Of a stretch of 39,473 bases of DNA, positions 7,886-15,426 are shown in pieces. The position numbers and the translations under genes were made by a program. Origin of the DNA: Deinococci bacterium (GTDB lineage: Bacteria; Deinococcota; Deinococci; Deinococcales; Trueperaceae); assembly GCA_030149325.1 (NCBI GenBank), contig JASBRS010000043.1, positions 1 to 39,473 on the forward strand. Reading direction: 5' to 3'. Every line of letters begins with the position of its first letter. Position 1 is the first letter of the stretch. The notes beneath the pieces were generated by a model, which did not search any database, was not told the DNA's origin, and worked only from the letters and a program-made list of their open reading frames with translations.

Positions 7886-8767
7886 TCATCGCGAGGAGCG
7901 CGGGTCGAGCACGTCGCGCAGGCCGTCGCCGAGGAGGTTGAAGCCGAGGACCGAGGCCATGATCGCCAGGCCGGGGAAGATGCCCATCCAGGGCGCCTGC
8001 TGGAGGAACGATCGCCCCTCGGAGAGCATGCGGCCCCAGCTCGGCTCGGGCGGCTGCGTGCCCAGGCCGAAGAACGACAGGGCCGCCTCGGCCAGGATGG
8101 CGAACGCCAGGCTGAGTGAGGTCTGGACGATGATCGGCCCGAGGGCGTTGGGGAGCACGTGCCGCAGCATGATGCGCCAGCGGCCCTGGCCGAGGGCGCG
8201 AGCGGCGGTGACGAACTCGCGGCCGCGCACGCTGATCACCGCTCCGCGCGTGACGCGCGCGAAGATCGGGATGTACACGATGGCGATGGCGACCATGGCG
8301 TTGCCGACGCCGCGGCCCAGGATGGCCATCACGGTGATGGCCAGCAGCACCGCGGGGAAGGCGAACAGCACGTCCATGAAGCGCATCACGACCTCGTCGA
8401 TCCAGCCGCCCAGGAACCCCGAGACGAGTCCCAGCAGCACGCCGACGGTACCGGAGATGCCGACGGCGATGAACGCCACCTTGAACGACACCGCGGCCCC
8501 GAAGAGCACCCGTGAGAAGACGTCGCGCCCGAAGTCGTCGGTGCCGAAGGGGTGGGTGAACGAGGGGGGCGCGAAGCGCGCGCCGAAGTCCATGGCGGTG
8601 GGATCGAAGGGGGCCAGCCAGCGGCCGAAGATCGCCACCAGGGCCAGCACCAGCACGATGATGCTGCCCGTGACGACCAGCGGGTGGGCGAGGGCGCGCT
8701 TGACGAGCGACCTCCGGGGCCGGGTCTCCTCGATGGTCTCGCGCGGGACGACGGCGGCGTCGCTCAT
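7886..8767 (-). CDS. Peptide/nickel-type ABC transporter permease (DppC/OppC family)
   Basis: A 293-residue inner-membrane permease, the second of the pair forming the channel for the binding protein encoded upstream. It has the family layout: a basic cytoplasmic N-terminus, a first helix (VVTGSIIVLVLALVAIFG), the conserved FGTDDFGRDVFSR segment before the permease domain, then five more helices. The cytoplasmic coupling loop is visible at AARALGQGRWRIMLRHVLPN, and the family ending GDGLRDVLDPR is intact. The ATG overlaps the preceding permease stop (ATGA). No OppD/OppF-type ATPase follows; the next gene is the membrane spermidine-synthase-like protein. Confidence 0.92.
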   Translation of the reverse strand: MSDAAVVPRETIEETRPRRSLVKRALAHPLVVTGSIIVLVLALVAIFGRWLAPFDPTAMDFGARFAPPSFTHPFGTDDFGRDVFSRVLFGAAVSFKVAFIAVGISGTVGVLLGLVSGFLGGWIDEVVMRFMDVLFAFPAVLLAITVMAILGRGVGNAMVAIAIVYIPIFARVTRGAVISVRGREFVTAARALGQGRWRIMLRHVLPNALGPIIVQTSLSLAFAILAEAALSFFGLGTQPPEPSWGRMLSEGRSFLQQAPWMGIFPGLAIMASVLGFNLLGDGLRDVLDPRSSR

Positions 8768-9714
8768 GCGTACTCCACGCTGGGGTCGAGCAACACGTAG
8801 GAGAGGTCGGTGAGGAGGTTGATGACGGCGAAGGAGGTGGCGAACAGCAGCACCGACGCCTGCAGCACCGGGTAGTCGCGCTGCAGGGTGGCGGTCAGCG
8901 CCATCGAGCCCAGGCCCGGCCAGGCGAAGATGATCTCCACCACCACCACCGACGACAGCAGCGTCGCCATCTGCAGCCCGATGATGGTGACGATGGTGAT
9001 GGCGGCGTTGCGCAGCACGTGCTTGCGCACCACCACCCGCTCGTTGAGCCCCTTGGCTCGCGCGGTACGGACGTAGTCGTTGCCCAGCACCTCCATCATG
9101 GCCGAGCGCACGAAGCGCGCCATGATCGAGCCGCTGATGACGCCGGCGGTGGCGGCCGGCAGCAGGATGTGCCGGAGGTAGGGGACCAGCCCTTCGGACA
9201 GCGGGGCGTAGCCGCTCGACGGCAGCCAGTGCAGCACCTGGGCGAACAGCAGGATGAGCAGGATGCCCAGCCAGAAGTCGGGGATCGACACCCCGATCTG
9301 GCTCATGATCGACACCCCCAGGTCGCGGGCGCTGCCGGGCCTGAGCGCCGACAGGATGCCGCTGGGGATGGCGATGAGCAGACCGATGAGGAGGGCGGCG
9401 AAGGCCAGCACCAGGGTGGCGGGGAGGCGCTGCCTCACCTGTTCGGTGATGGGCTTGCCGTTGATGAGGCTGTCGCCGAAGTCGCCGCGCAGGACGATCC
9501 CGGAGACCCAGCTCAGGTACTGGACCGGCAGCGGTCGGTCGAGCCCCATCTTGTGCTCGAGGGCGGCCACCGACGCGTCGGTGGCCATGACGCCCAGGGT
9601 GACCCGGGCGGGGCTGCCCGGCACCAGCGGGATGATCGCGAAGGTCAGCAGCGAGACCCCGAACAGCACCAGCAGAAGCGTGCCCAGGCGTTGCAGGAGA
9701 TAGCGGAAGCTCAC
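8764..9714 (-). CDS. Peptide/nickel-type ABC transporter permease (DppB/OppB family)
   Basis: A 316-residue permease with six predicted membrane helices, partner of the DppC-type protein downstream. The N-terminus RYLLQRLGTLLLVLFGVSLL is the classic first helix. The large periplasmic loop begins at VPGSPARVTLG, and the coupling loop reads RTARAKGLNERVVVRKHVLRN. It ends with the usual LLDPSVEYA-type tail. The start is a GTG preceded by GAGGT. It lies 85 bases after the binding-protein gene, and that gap holds a strong hairpin (9749-9780) that probably sets the expression ratio of binding protein to channel. Confidence 0.92.
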   Translation of the reverse strand: MSFRYLLQRLGTLLLVLFGVSLLTFAIIPLVPGSPARVTLGVMATDASVAALEHKMGLDRPLPVQYLSWVSGIVLRGDFGDSLINGKPITEQVRQRLPATLVLAFAALLIGLLIAIPSGILSALRPGSARDLGVSIMSQIGVSIPDFWLGILLILLFAQVLHWLPSSGYAPLSEGLVPYLRHILLPAATAGVISGSIMARFVRSAMMEVLGNDYVRTARAKGLNERVVVRKHVLRNAAITIVTIIGLQMATLLSSVVVVEIIFAWPGLGSMALTATLQRDYPVLQASVLLFATSFAVINLLTDLSYVLLDPSVEYA

Positions 9715-9748
9715 GGATACCTCGTGGTCAAGATAGCGGACGGCAGGG

Positions 9749-9780
9749 GGGAGGGAGGCGACGAGCGTCGCCTCCCTCCC
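9749..9780 (-). terminator. Intercistronic 14-bp hairpin between binding-protein and permease genes
   Basis: Perfect inverted repeat: GGGAGGGAGGCGAC (9749-9762) and its exact complement (9767-9780) with a GAGC loop. It begins 20 bases after the stop of the binding-protein gene on the minus strand and is not followed by a U-run. It probably acts as a partial terminator or as a 3' block that protects the binding-protein mRNA. A full stop is unlikely because the permeases have no other visible promoter. Confidence 0.75.
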
Positions 9781-9799
9781 TGGAGCTAGCGGCTCAGGG

Positions 9800-11305
9800 T
9801 CACTTGTCCAGCCAGGTGTTGACGAACTGCACGGCCTGGTCGGGCCGGGCGGCGTAGCCCTTGACGTAGTTGCGGAACGCCTGGATGTTGGCGGGGTTGT
9901 AGAGGTAGATGTAGGGCGCGTCGTCGACGATCATCTTGTTGACCTGCTGGTAGATCGCCTTGCGCTTGGCGAAGTCCTGGGTGACGTTGCCCTCGTCGAG
10001 CAGCTTGTCGACCGCGGGGTTGGAGTAGCCGGTGAAGTTGAACACCTGCCCGGTGTGGTGCTGCGCGTAGAAGAAGTCGTAGGGATCGACGAGGCCGTTC
10101 CACGAGCACACGTAGGTGTCGTAGTTGCCCTTGCCCTCCTCCTGCAGCCACTGCGCCCACTCGAGCGACTTGATGGTGACGCGGATACCGATGGCCTGCA
10201 GCTCCTGCTGGATCACCTGCGCCCCGCGGATCGACTCGGGGTACTGGGTGGTCGGCATGATCTGCATGCGGAAGCCATCGGGGTAGCCGGCCTCGGCGAG
10301 GAGCTGCTTGGCCTTGGTCGGGTCGTAGCTGTAGGGGGCGTAGTTGTAGGCCCAGGCGCTCGACGGCGGGATGGGGTCCTGGGTGGGCACGCCCGTGCCG
10401 AAGGTCATGGCGTCGGTGATGTTCTTGCGGTTGATGGCGTAGTTGATCGCCTCGCGCACCTTGGGATCGTTCAGCGGGGTGTGCTTGAGGTTGACGCCGA
10501 TGTACCAGTAGGCGCCCGCCGTGGTCTTGTCGACCACCACACCCTGCGCGTTCTGGAGCTGCGACAGGCTCTGCGGCGGCACGCTGATGGCCCAGTCGAT
10601 GTCGCCGGAGAGCAGGCCCGTCTGGCGGACCGACTCGTCGGTGATGATCTTGATGTCGACCTCGTCGAGGAGCGGCAGGCCCGCCTTCCAGTAGTAGGGG
10701 TTCTTCTTCAGGACGACCTCGGTCCCGGGCTGGTAGTCCGCGATCATGAAGGGGCCGGTGCCGATCGGCTGGGTGCTGATGGTGCCGTTGTCGACCGACT
10801 CCTTGGCGATGATGCCGACCGCCTTGTTCACGGCCAGGTGCGTCAGCAGCGCGACCTCAGGGGTCTTGAGGTGGAACTGGACGGTGTAGTCGTCGGTGGA
10901 GGTGACGCTCTCGGTGCTCCCCAGCAGGTACTTCTGGCCCGAGCCCGTCTTGGGGTCGAGCATGCGGCTGTAGGTGTACACCACGTCCTGGGCCGTCATG
11001 GGCCGGCCGTTGCTGAACTTCACGTCGTGCCGGAGGTGGAAGGTCCAGGTGAGGCCGTCCGACGACACCTCCCAGCTGGTGGCCAGCGAGGGGATCACCT
11101 TGCCCTGGGCGTCGAGGGCGGTGAGGGTGTCGAGCACGTTCTCCAGCACCTGCAGGCTCGACATGGCGCTGGTGATCTGGGGATCCAAGCTCACGGGGTC
11201 CTGAGCCCAGGCCGCGATGAGGGTGCCGCCGGCCTTCTGGGCGAAGCCGAGCGAGGCGGCGGCCAGAAGGGCGAGCAGGCCGATCGTCAGGGTCAAGCGT
11301 CTCAT
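9800..11305 (-). CDS. Peptide-type ABC transporter substrate-binding protein (SBP family 5)
   Basis: A 501-residue exported solute-binding protein of the DppA/OppA family. The start ATG at 11305 is chosen because it begins a signal peptide (basic MRRLT, hydrophobic core, likely cut after GFA before QKAGG), has GGAGAG seven bases upstream, and overlaps the regulator stop (ATGA). Family features include a WAQDPVSLDPQ N-terminal strand, WTFHLRHDVKFSNGRPMTAQDVVYTY, and IGTGPFMIADYQPG. Typical ligands are di- and oligopeptides, nickel or opines; the ligand here is not readable. Its operon with an Lrp regulator, next to amino-acid racemase and PLP enzyme genes, suggests a peptide or amino-acid ligand. 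Confidence 0.9.
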   Translation of the reverse strand: MRRLTLTIGLLALLAAASLGFAQKAGGTLIAAWAQDPVSLDPQITSAMSSLQVLENVLDTLTALDAQGKVIPSLATSWEVSSDGLTWTFHLRHDVKFSNGRPMTAQDVVYTYSRMLDPKTGSGQKYLLGSTESVTSTDDYTVQFHLKTPEVALLTHLAVNKAVGIIAKESVDNGTISTQPIGTGPFMIADYQPGTEVVLKKNPYYWKAGLPLLDEVDIKIITDESVRQTGLLSGDIDWAISVPPQSLSQLQNAQGVVVDKTTAGAYWYIGVNLKHTPLNDPKVREAINYAINRKNITDAMTFGTGVPTQDPIPPSSAWAYNYAPYSYDPTKAKQLLAEAGYPDGFRMQIMPTTQYPESIRGAQVIQQELQAIGIRVTIKSLEWAQWLQEEGKGNYDTYVCSWNGLVDPYDFFYAQHHTGQVFNFTGYSNPAVDKLLDEGNVTQDFAKRKAIYQQVNKMIVDDAPYIYLYNPANIQAFRNYVKGYAARPDQAVQFVNTWLDK

Positions 11306-11820
11306 GCGTGGTCTCTCCGTTCGGTGTGCAGCGGCGTGGCGGTGTCGTCGGACTCGCTCGGTAGGGGCCAGTCCCACACGCTCTTCTTGATCTTCACCAC
11401 GTGGATGGTCTCGCTCTCGTAGACCCCCTCCCTTCCCAGCTCCGTCTGGATGAACTCATGGACGTCCTCGACCGAGGCGTGGAGCGATTCCACGACGAGG
11501 TTGCGGCTGCCCACGCCGATGGCGACGTAGCGGACGGCCTCGTTACGGGCGAGGGCGTCCGATACCTCCTCCACGCGGTTCGGGGCGACGCTGGCGTAGG
11601 TGGTGGCAACGATCGGCACGCCCAGCTTGAGCGGGTCGCTGATCGCCAGGATGCGCATCCAGCCCGACTCGAGCAGCTTCGTGGCGCGCTTGCGCACCAT
11701 CGACTCCGATACGCGCAGGCGGCGGGCGATCTCGCGGTAGGGCATGCGGCCGTCGGTGCGCAGCAGATCCACGATCTGCTGGTCCGTGCGGTCGAGCTGG
11801 TGGTAGGTGCCGATCCTCAT
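11302..11820 (-). CDS. Lrp/AsnC-family transcriptional regulator
   Basis: A 172-residue regulator. The N-terminal winged HTH is seen in LDRTDQQIVDLLRTDGRMPYREIARRL with recognition-helix region RVSESMVRKRATKLL. The C-terminal ligand-binding (RAM) domain starts near residue 65 and contains the usual GVGSRNLVVESLHAS stretch. Family members form dimers to octamers and respond to amino acids. It is the first gene of the minus-strand importer operon and overlaps the binding-protein start. Upstream lies a strong promoter with an inverted repeat straddling the -35 box, consistent with autoregulation. The tail after residue 150 is longer than usual. No good Shine-Dalgarno precedes the ATG, but no other in-frame start exists before an upstream stop. 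Confidence 0.92.
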   Translation of the reverse strand: MRIGTYHQLDRTDQQIVDLLRTDGRMPYREIARRLRVSESMVRKRATKLLESGWMRILAISDPLKLGVPIVATTYASVAPNRVEEVSDALARNEAVRYVAIGVGSRNLVVESLHASVEDVHEFIQTELGREGVYESETIHVVKIKKSVWDWPLPSESDDTATPLHTERRDHA

Positions 11821-11885
11821 GCAGAAGGATGCCCGTCTCGACGAGGGTTCTTCCCCCCTGGTGCAAGACTTTTCATCTTCTTCCC

Positions 11886-11915
11886 ATCATAGTGACATTG
11901 CGTCCCGAGTGTCAA
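11886..11915 (-). promoter_or_regulatory. Sigma-70-type promoter of the lrp-importer operon
   Basis: On the minus strand the sequence reads TTGACA (11915-11910), 18 bases, then TATGAT (11891-11886) followed by G. This is the best consensus promoter in the window. It gives an untranslated leader of about 55-60 bases before the regulator's ATG at 11820. The surrounding DNA is clearly less G+C rich than the genes. Confidence 0.8.
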
Positions 11916-11931
11916 TGAATCGGACGCAATG
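11896..11931. promoter_or_regulatory. Operator-like inverted repeat overlapping the lrp promoter
   Basis: CATTGCGTCC (11896-11905) and its exact complement GGACGCAATG (11922-11931) are separated by 16 bases. One arm lies between the -35 and -10 boxes, the other just upstream of the -35. Arm centres are 26 bases apart, roughly 2.5 helical turns. Looser copies of the ATGCGTC core recur (AATGCGTC just after, GATGCGTT at 11953). The likely ligand is the adjacent Lrp/AsnC protein, which would repress its own operon. Confidence 0.6.
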
Positions 11932-11986
11932 CGTCACCCGACGCCTTCCTGCGATGCGTTCTGCGGCGCGTGGCGGGGAGCCGATC

Positions 11987-12727
11987 TCAGCCAGCGCGAT
12001 GCGCGGGGCGTTCGCCCAGCCCGATCGCCACCGTCGAAGCCACCAGCACGTCGGTGGAGTTGACCAGCGGCAACCCCAGGCCCTCGGCGTCCAGCACCTC
12101 CTGCGACAGCACCAACGGCACCTCGGTGCACCCGGCCACCAGGACCTGCGCACCGGCCTCGGCGAGCAGGCGGGCGAGGCGCAGCATCCCGGCACGCACG
12201 GTGTCGCCGGTGTCCCCCGCCTTGATGGCGTACATCAGCTCCATGAAGACGTCGCGGTCCTCGCCCTCGGGGACCACCACGACGACGTCGTGGGCCGCGA
12301 ACGCCCGCTGGTAGAGGCCGGCGTCGAGCGCGCCCTCGGCGGCCAGCACCCCCACGCAGCGCACCTCGGGGCGGCTGGCCAGCGTGGCCTGCACCGTCTC
12401 GTCGACGATGCTCACGAAGGGGACCGTCACGGCCTCCTCGATGGCGTCCTGGAAGGCGTGGGCGGCGTTGCAGACCATCACCAGGAAGTCGGCCCCCGCC
12501 CCTTCGAGCCGCCGCGCCATGGCCGCCAGCTCCGGGGCCGGCGACGGACCCCGCCCGGCCACGGCGTCGTTGCGGTCGGGGACTCCCGGGTCGACGTCGA
12601 GGATCAGATGCAGGTGCTCCTGGTCGCGGACGGCCGGCGTCGCGGCCAGGACCTTGGCGAAGAAGTCGAGCGTGGCGGCCGGTCCGAGCCCCCCGAGGAC
12701 GCCGACCACCCGGCGCGCGGAGGTCAT
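11987..12727 (-). CDS. Aspartate/glutamate racemase-family protein
   Basis: A 246-residue cofactor-independent racemase of the Asp/Glu/hydantoin racemase superfamily. Both catalytic cysteines are present: Cys86 in MVCNAAHAF and Cys200 in VAGCTEVPL. The N-terminal GVLGGLGPAATLDFF is the typical first strand and loop. Members of this branch (RacD, YgeA) interconvert L- and D-amino acids, sometimes with broad specificity. The ATG overlaps the stop of the D-cysteine desulfhydrase-like gene (ATGA), so the two enzymes are co-translated and probably act on the same or linked amino acids. The 166-base gap to the next minus-strand gene holds the lrp promoter. Confidence 0.88.
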   Translation of the reverse strand: MTSARRVVGVLGGLGPAATLDFFAKVLAATPAVRDQEHLHLILDVDPGVPDRNDAVAGRGPSPAPELAAMARRLEGAGADFLVMVCNAAHAFQDAIEEAVTVPFVSIVDETVQATLASRPEVRCVGVLAAEGALDAGLYQRAFAAHDVVVVVPEGEDRDVFMELMYAIKAGDTGDTVRAGMLRLARLLAEAGAQVLVAGCTEVPLVLSQEVLDAEGLGLPLVNSTDVLVASTVAIGLGERPAHRAG

Positions 12728-13722
12728 CCCAACAACACCTCCTGGTAGGCGTAGAGCGCGGGGGAGCCGCCGGTGTGCACGAACAGCACGTTGTCGTCGC
12801 GATCGAAGCGGCCACGACGTACCAGGTCGATGAGTCCGGCCGCCGCCTTGCCGGTGTAGACGGGGTCGAGCAGCACCCCCTCGAGCGACGCGAACAGCCG
12901 CACCGCCTCGATCATGGCGTCGGTCGGCAGCGAGTAGCCGGGGCCGACGTAGTCGTCGAGCACGGTGACGGCCTCCGCCGGGATCGCGGCGGACGCCCCG
13001 GCCAGCGACGCCGTGCGCCGTGCCAGGTCGAGGATCTTCTCCTCCTGGGTGCCCTTCTCGGCGCGCACGCTGATACCGGTGAGGGGGATGCCGGCGCTGG
13101 CCCCCACCACCCCGGCCACCAGGCCCGCGTGCGTGCCGCCGCTACCGCTGGCGGTGACGATGTGGTCGAGGCGCAGCCCCATCTCGAAGGTCTGCCCCAG
13201 CAGCTCCTCGGCGCAGGCCACGTAGCCGAGGGCGCCGAGTGGGGTGGAGCCGCCGCCGGGGATGACGTAGGCGTGACGGCCGTCGGCCTCGAGCTCGTCG
13301 GCCTCCCGCTGCATGGCAGCGGCGAGGTCGCTGCCGCCCTCCACCACCGTGACCTTCTCGACGTCCAGCAGGCGGTAGAGGAAGTTGTTGCCGCTGGCCT
13401 CGGGGTCGTAGCTTCCCGGCACGCGCTGCTCCAGCACCAGGCGGCACGCCAGGCCCTCGCGCACCGCCGCCGCCAGCGTCAGGCGGCAGTGGTTCGACTG
13501 CACCGCGCCGGTGGTGACGAGGGTGTCGGCGCCCTGCGCCAGGGCGTCGGCCACCAGGAACTCCAGCTTGCGCGTCTTGTTGCCACCGGCCGTGAGGCCG
13601 AGCTGGTCGTCGCGCTTGATGAACAGGTTGGGGCCGCCCAGGTGCGCGCTGAGGCGCTCGAGCGGTTCGATCGGGGTCGGGTACGGCGTGTAACGGCGCC
13701 GCGGGAAGCGAGCGAGATGCAT
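12724..13722 (-). CDS. D-cysteine desulfhydrase-like PLP enzyme (ACC deaminase family)
   Basis: A 332-residue fold-type II PLP enzyme. The cofactor Lys is Lys49 in GGNKTRKLEF and the conserved catalytic-loop Ser is Ser76 in VQSNHCRL. The phosphate-binding region ASGSGGTHAG and the VGPGYSLP segment are intact. The sequence is close to D-cysteine desulfhydrases, which release pyruvate, sulfide and ammonia. L-cysteate sulfo-lyase (CuyA) and ACC deaminase belong to the same family and are alternatives. The start ATG has GGAGGT eight bases upstream (13731-13736). It is first in the operon, overlapping the racemase gene. Together they could feed D- or L-amino acids to pyruvate. Confidence 0.87.
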   Translation of the reverse strand: MHLARFPRRRYTPYPTPIEPLERLSAHLGGPNLFIKRDDQLGLTAGGNKTRKLEFLVADALAQGADTLVTTGAVQSNHCRLTLAAAVREGLACRLVLEQRVPGSYDPEASGNNFLYRLLDVEKVTVVEGGSDLAAAMQREADELEADGRHAYVIPGGGSTPLGALGYVACAEELLGQTFEMGLRLDHIVTASGSGGTHAGLVAGVVGASAGIPLTGISVRAEKGTQEEKILDLARRTASLAGASAAIPAEAVTVLDDYVGPGYSLPTDAMIEAVRLFASLEGVLLDPVYTGKAAAGLIDLVRRGRFDRDDNVLFVHTGGSPALYAYQEVLLG

Positions 13723-13772
13723 GACGGAGTACCTCCGAAAGACGGGCGCCAGGGGCGCGTTGAGTGCCTCCC

Positions 13773-13778
13773 ATCATA
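13773..13778 (-). promoter_or_regulatory. Likely -10 box for the desulfhydrase-racemase operon
   Basis: Minus strand TATGAT followed by GGGA, the same ten bases (TATGATGGGA) as at the lrp promoter. It lies 50 bases before the ATG at 13722. No good -35 hexamer is seen 16-18 bases upstream, so the call rests on the -10 and on position. Confidence 0.45.
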
Positions 13779-13814
13779 CGGCTGCCCGACGGGGCCGGCC
13801 AGGACCCCTGCATG

Positions 13815-13820
13815 TATGCT
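13815..13820 (+). promoter_or_regulatory. Likely -10 box for deoC operon
   Basis: TATGCT followed by G, 44 bases before the deoC ATG, in the divergent gap between the desulfhydrase and deoC genes. No consensus -35 box is present at the right distance. Position and the shared TANNNTG pattern support it. Confidence 0.35.
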
Positions 13821-13864
13821 GGAGGGGCGTCCGGGTCGCATCGGGCCCGGTCTGGAGCGGAGTC

Positions 13865-14857
13865 ATGAGCATGGAGAGCCCCATCGTCGACCATCCGCAC
13901 CCTGGGCTCGAGGCGCGCAATCCCGGGACGGCCCTCGAACTCGACTGGGTCCGAGACGCCCGCGTCAATCGCAGCGCCGTCGAGCGGCGCGCGGCCACGC
14001 TGCCGGCGCGGCGGACGGTCAAGAAGCAGTGGCAGCTCGCCTGGCTGCTCAAGGCCGTCACCCTCATCGACCTGACCACGCTCTCCGGCGACGACACGCC
14101 GGGGCGCGTGCGGCGGCTGTGCGACAAGGCGCTGCACCCGGTCCGCGCGGACCTGCTCGAGGGCCTCGGCATGGCCGACGCCGGCATCACCACCGCGGCG
14201 GTGTGCGTCTACCACGACATGGTGCCGGTAGCGGTGGAGGCCCTGCGCGGGACCGGGGTGCCGGTGGCGGCGGTGTCGGCCGGCTTCCCGGCCGGGCTGT
14301 CGCCGTTCGAGACGCGGCTCGAGGAGATCCGCCGCAGCGTTCGCGCGGGCGCGAGCGAGATCGACATCGTCATCTCCCGCCGTCACGTCCTGACCGGCGA
14401 CTGGCAGGCCCTCTACGACGAGGTGCGCGCCTTCCGCGAGGCGGCCGGCACGGCGCACCTCAAGGCCATCCTCGCCACCGGCGAGCTCGGCACGCTGCGC
14501 AACGTCTACCGCGCCAGCCTGGTCGCCATGATGGCGGGCACCGACTTCGTCAAGACCTCGACCGGCAAGGAGAGCGTCAACGCCACGCTGCCGGTGGGGC
14601 TGGTGATGGCGCGTTCGGTGCGCGCCTACCACGAGCGCACCGGCGTGCGGGTGGGCTTCAAGCCCGCCGGCGGCCTGCGCACCGCCAAGGACGCCCTGAC
14701 CTGGCTGGCGATGATGCGCGAGGAGCTGGGGCGGCGCTGGCTCGAGCCCGACCTCTTCCGCATCGGCGCCAGCTCGCTGCTGGCCGACATCGAGCGGCAG
14801 CTCGAGCACGGCCTCACGGGCCGCTACTCCGCCGGCTTCCGGCACCCGGTGGGCTGA
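13865..14857 (+). CDS. deoC: Deoxyribose-phosphate aldolase
   Basis: A 330-residue class I aldolase that splits 2-deoxyribose 5-phosphate into acetaldehyde and glyceraldehyde 3-phosphate. The Schiff-base Lys230 is in DFVKTSTGK and the second conserved Lys266 is in GFKPAGGLR. IDLTTLSGDDT near residue 74 and the ASEIDIVIS strand also fit. It is longer than E. coli DeoC mainly through an N-terminal extension of about 50 residues, as in many eukaryotic-like and actinobacterial forms. ATG at 13865 is preceded by GGAG. The stop overlaps the ATG of the acetyltransferase gene (TGATG), and an aldehyde dehydrogenase follows, which fits disposal of the acetaldehyde product. Confidence 0.93.
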   Translation: MSMESPIVDHPHPGLEARNPGTALELDWVRDARVNRSAVERRAATLPARRTVKKQWQLAWLLKAVTLIDLTTLSGDDTPGRVRRLCDKALHPVRADLLEGLGMADAGITTAAVCVYHDMVPVAVEALRGTGVPVAAVSAGFPAGLSPFETRLEEIRRSVRAGASEIDIVISRRHVLTGDWQALYDEVRAFREAAGTAHLKAILATGELGTLRNVYRASLVAMMAGTDFVKTSTGKESVNATLPVGLVMARSVRAYHERTGVRVGFKPAGGLRTAKDALTWLAMMREELGRRWLEPDLFRIGASSLLADIERQLEHGLTGRYSAGFRHPVG

Positions 14858-15426
14858 TGTTCTCGCTGCGCCTGGCCGACGACCTGGAGCTGATGCTCCT
14901 GGAGGAGCGCCACGTGAGCGAGCTGGCGGCGCTGGTGGCGGAGAACCGCGAGCGGCTGGCGCGCTTCCTGCCGTGGGCCACCGCCACCTTCGAACCGGAG
15001 GTGCGGACCTTCATCCGCGGGGCGCTGGAGAAGTACGCCCGCGGCGGCGGCTTCGATGCCGGCATCGTCGCCGACGGCGAGCTGGCCGGCGTGATGGGCG
15101 TGCACAACGTCGACCGCGCCGTCGGCCGCGCCGAGATCGGCTACTGGATCGGCGCGCGGCATCAGGGGCGCGGCCTGGTGACGCGCGCGGCGGCGGGGCT
15201 GACCCGCGTGCTGTTCGAGCGCTGGGCGATGAACCGCGTCGAGATCCGTTGCGAACCCGAGAACGTTCGGAGCCGCGCCGTGGCGCTGCGCCTCGGCTTC
15301 GTGCACGAGGGGACGCTCCGCGCGGTGCACCCCACGGCCGAGGGCGGCCCGGCCGACCTCGAGGTGTTCGGGCTGCTGCGCCCGGAGTTCGAGCAGCTGC
15401 GCCAGCGGCAGGAGTGGACGGCATGA
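14857..15426 (+). CDS. GNAT-family N-acetyltransferase (RimJ/RimL-like)
   Basis: A 189-residue acetyltransferase of the GNAT superfamily using acetyl-CoA. The pyrophosphate-binding loop is seen in IGARHQGRGLVTRA, preceded by the AEIGYWIG strand. The later strand NRVEIRCEPENVRSRAVALRLGF is typical of RimJ/RimL-like proteins, which acetylate ribosomal protein N-termini, amino acids or small amines. The start overlaps the deoC stop (TGATG) and the end overlaps the dehydrogenase start (ATGA), so all three genes are coupled. Why an acetyltransferase sits inside a deoxyribose operon is not evident; the substrate is unknown. Confidence 0.87.
   Translation: MFSLRLADDLELMLLEERHVSELAALVAENRERLARFLPWATATFEPEVRTFIRGALEKYARGGGFDAGIVADGELAGVMGVHNVDRAVGRAEIGYWIGARHQGRGLVTRAAAGLTRVLFERWAMNRVEIRCEPENVRSRAVALRLGFVHEGTLRAVHPTAEGGPADLEVFGLLRPEFEQLRQRQEWTA

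Noticed and set aside
5623-7941. A long open frame (about 770 codons) on the plus strand opposite the membrane protein gene
   Set aside because: Its product is rich in Gln, Arg, Gly and His with no hydrophobic or domain pattern, typical of the antisense frame of a G+C-rich gene. The minus-strand frame has clear membrane helices and a nucleotide-binding motif.
12724-13722. ACC deaminase assignment for the PLP enzyme
   Set aside because: The family is right, but overall motif wording (GGNKTRKLEFLVADA, VQSNHCRLTLAAAV, VGPGYSLPT) is closer to D-cysteine desulfhydrases. The reaction is left open.
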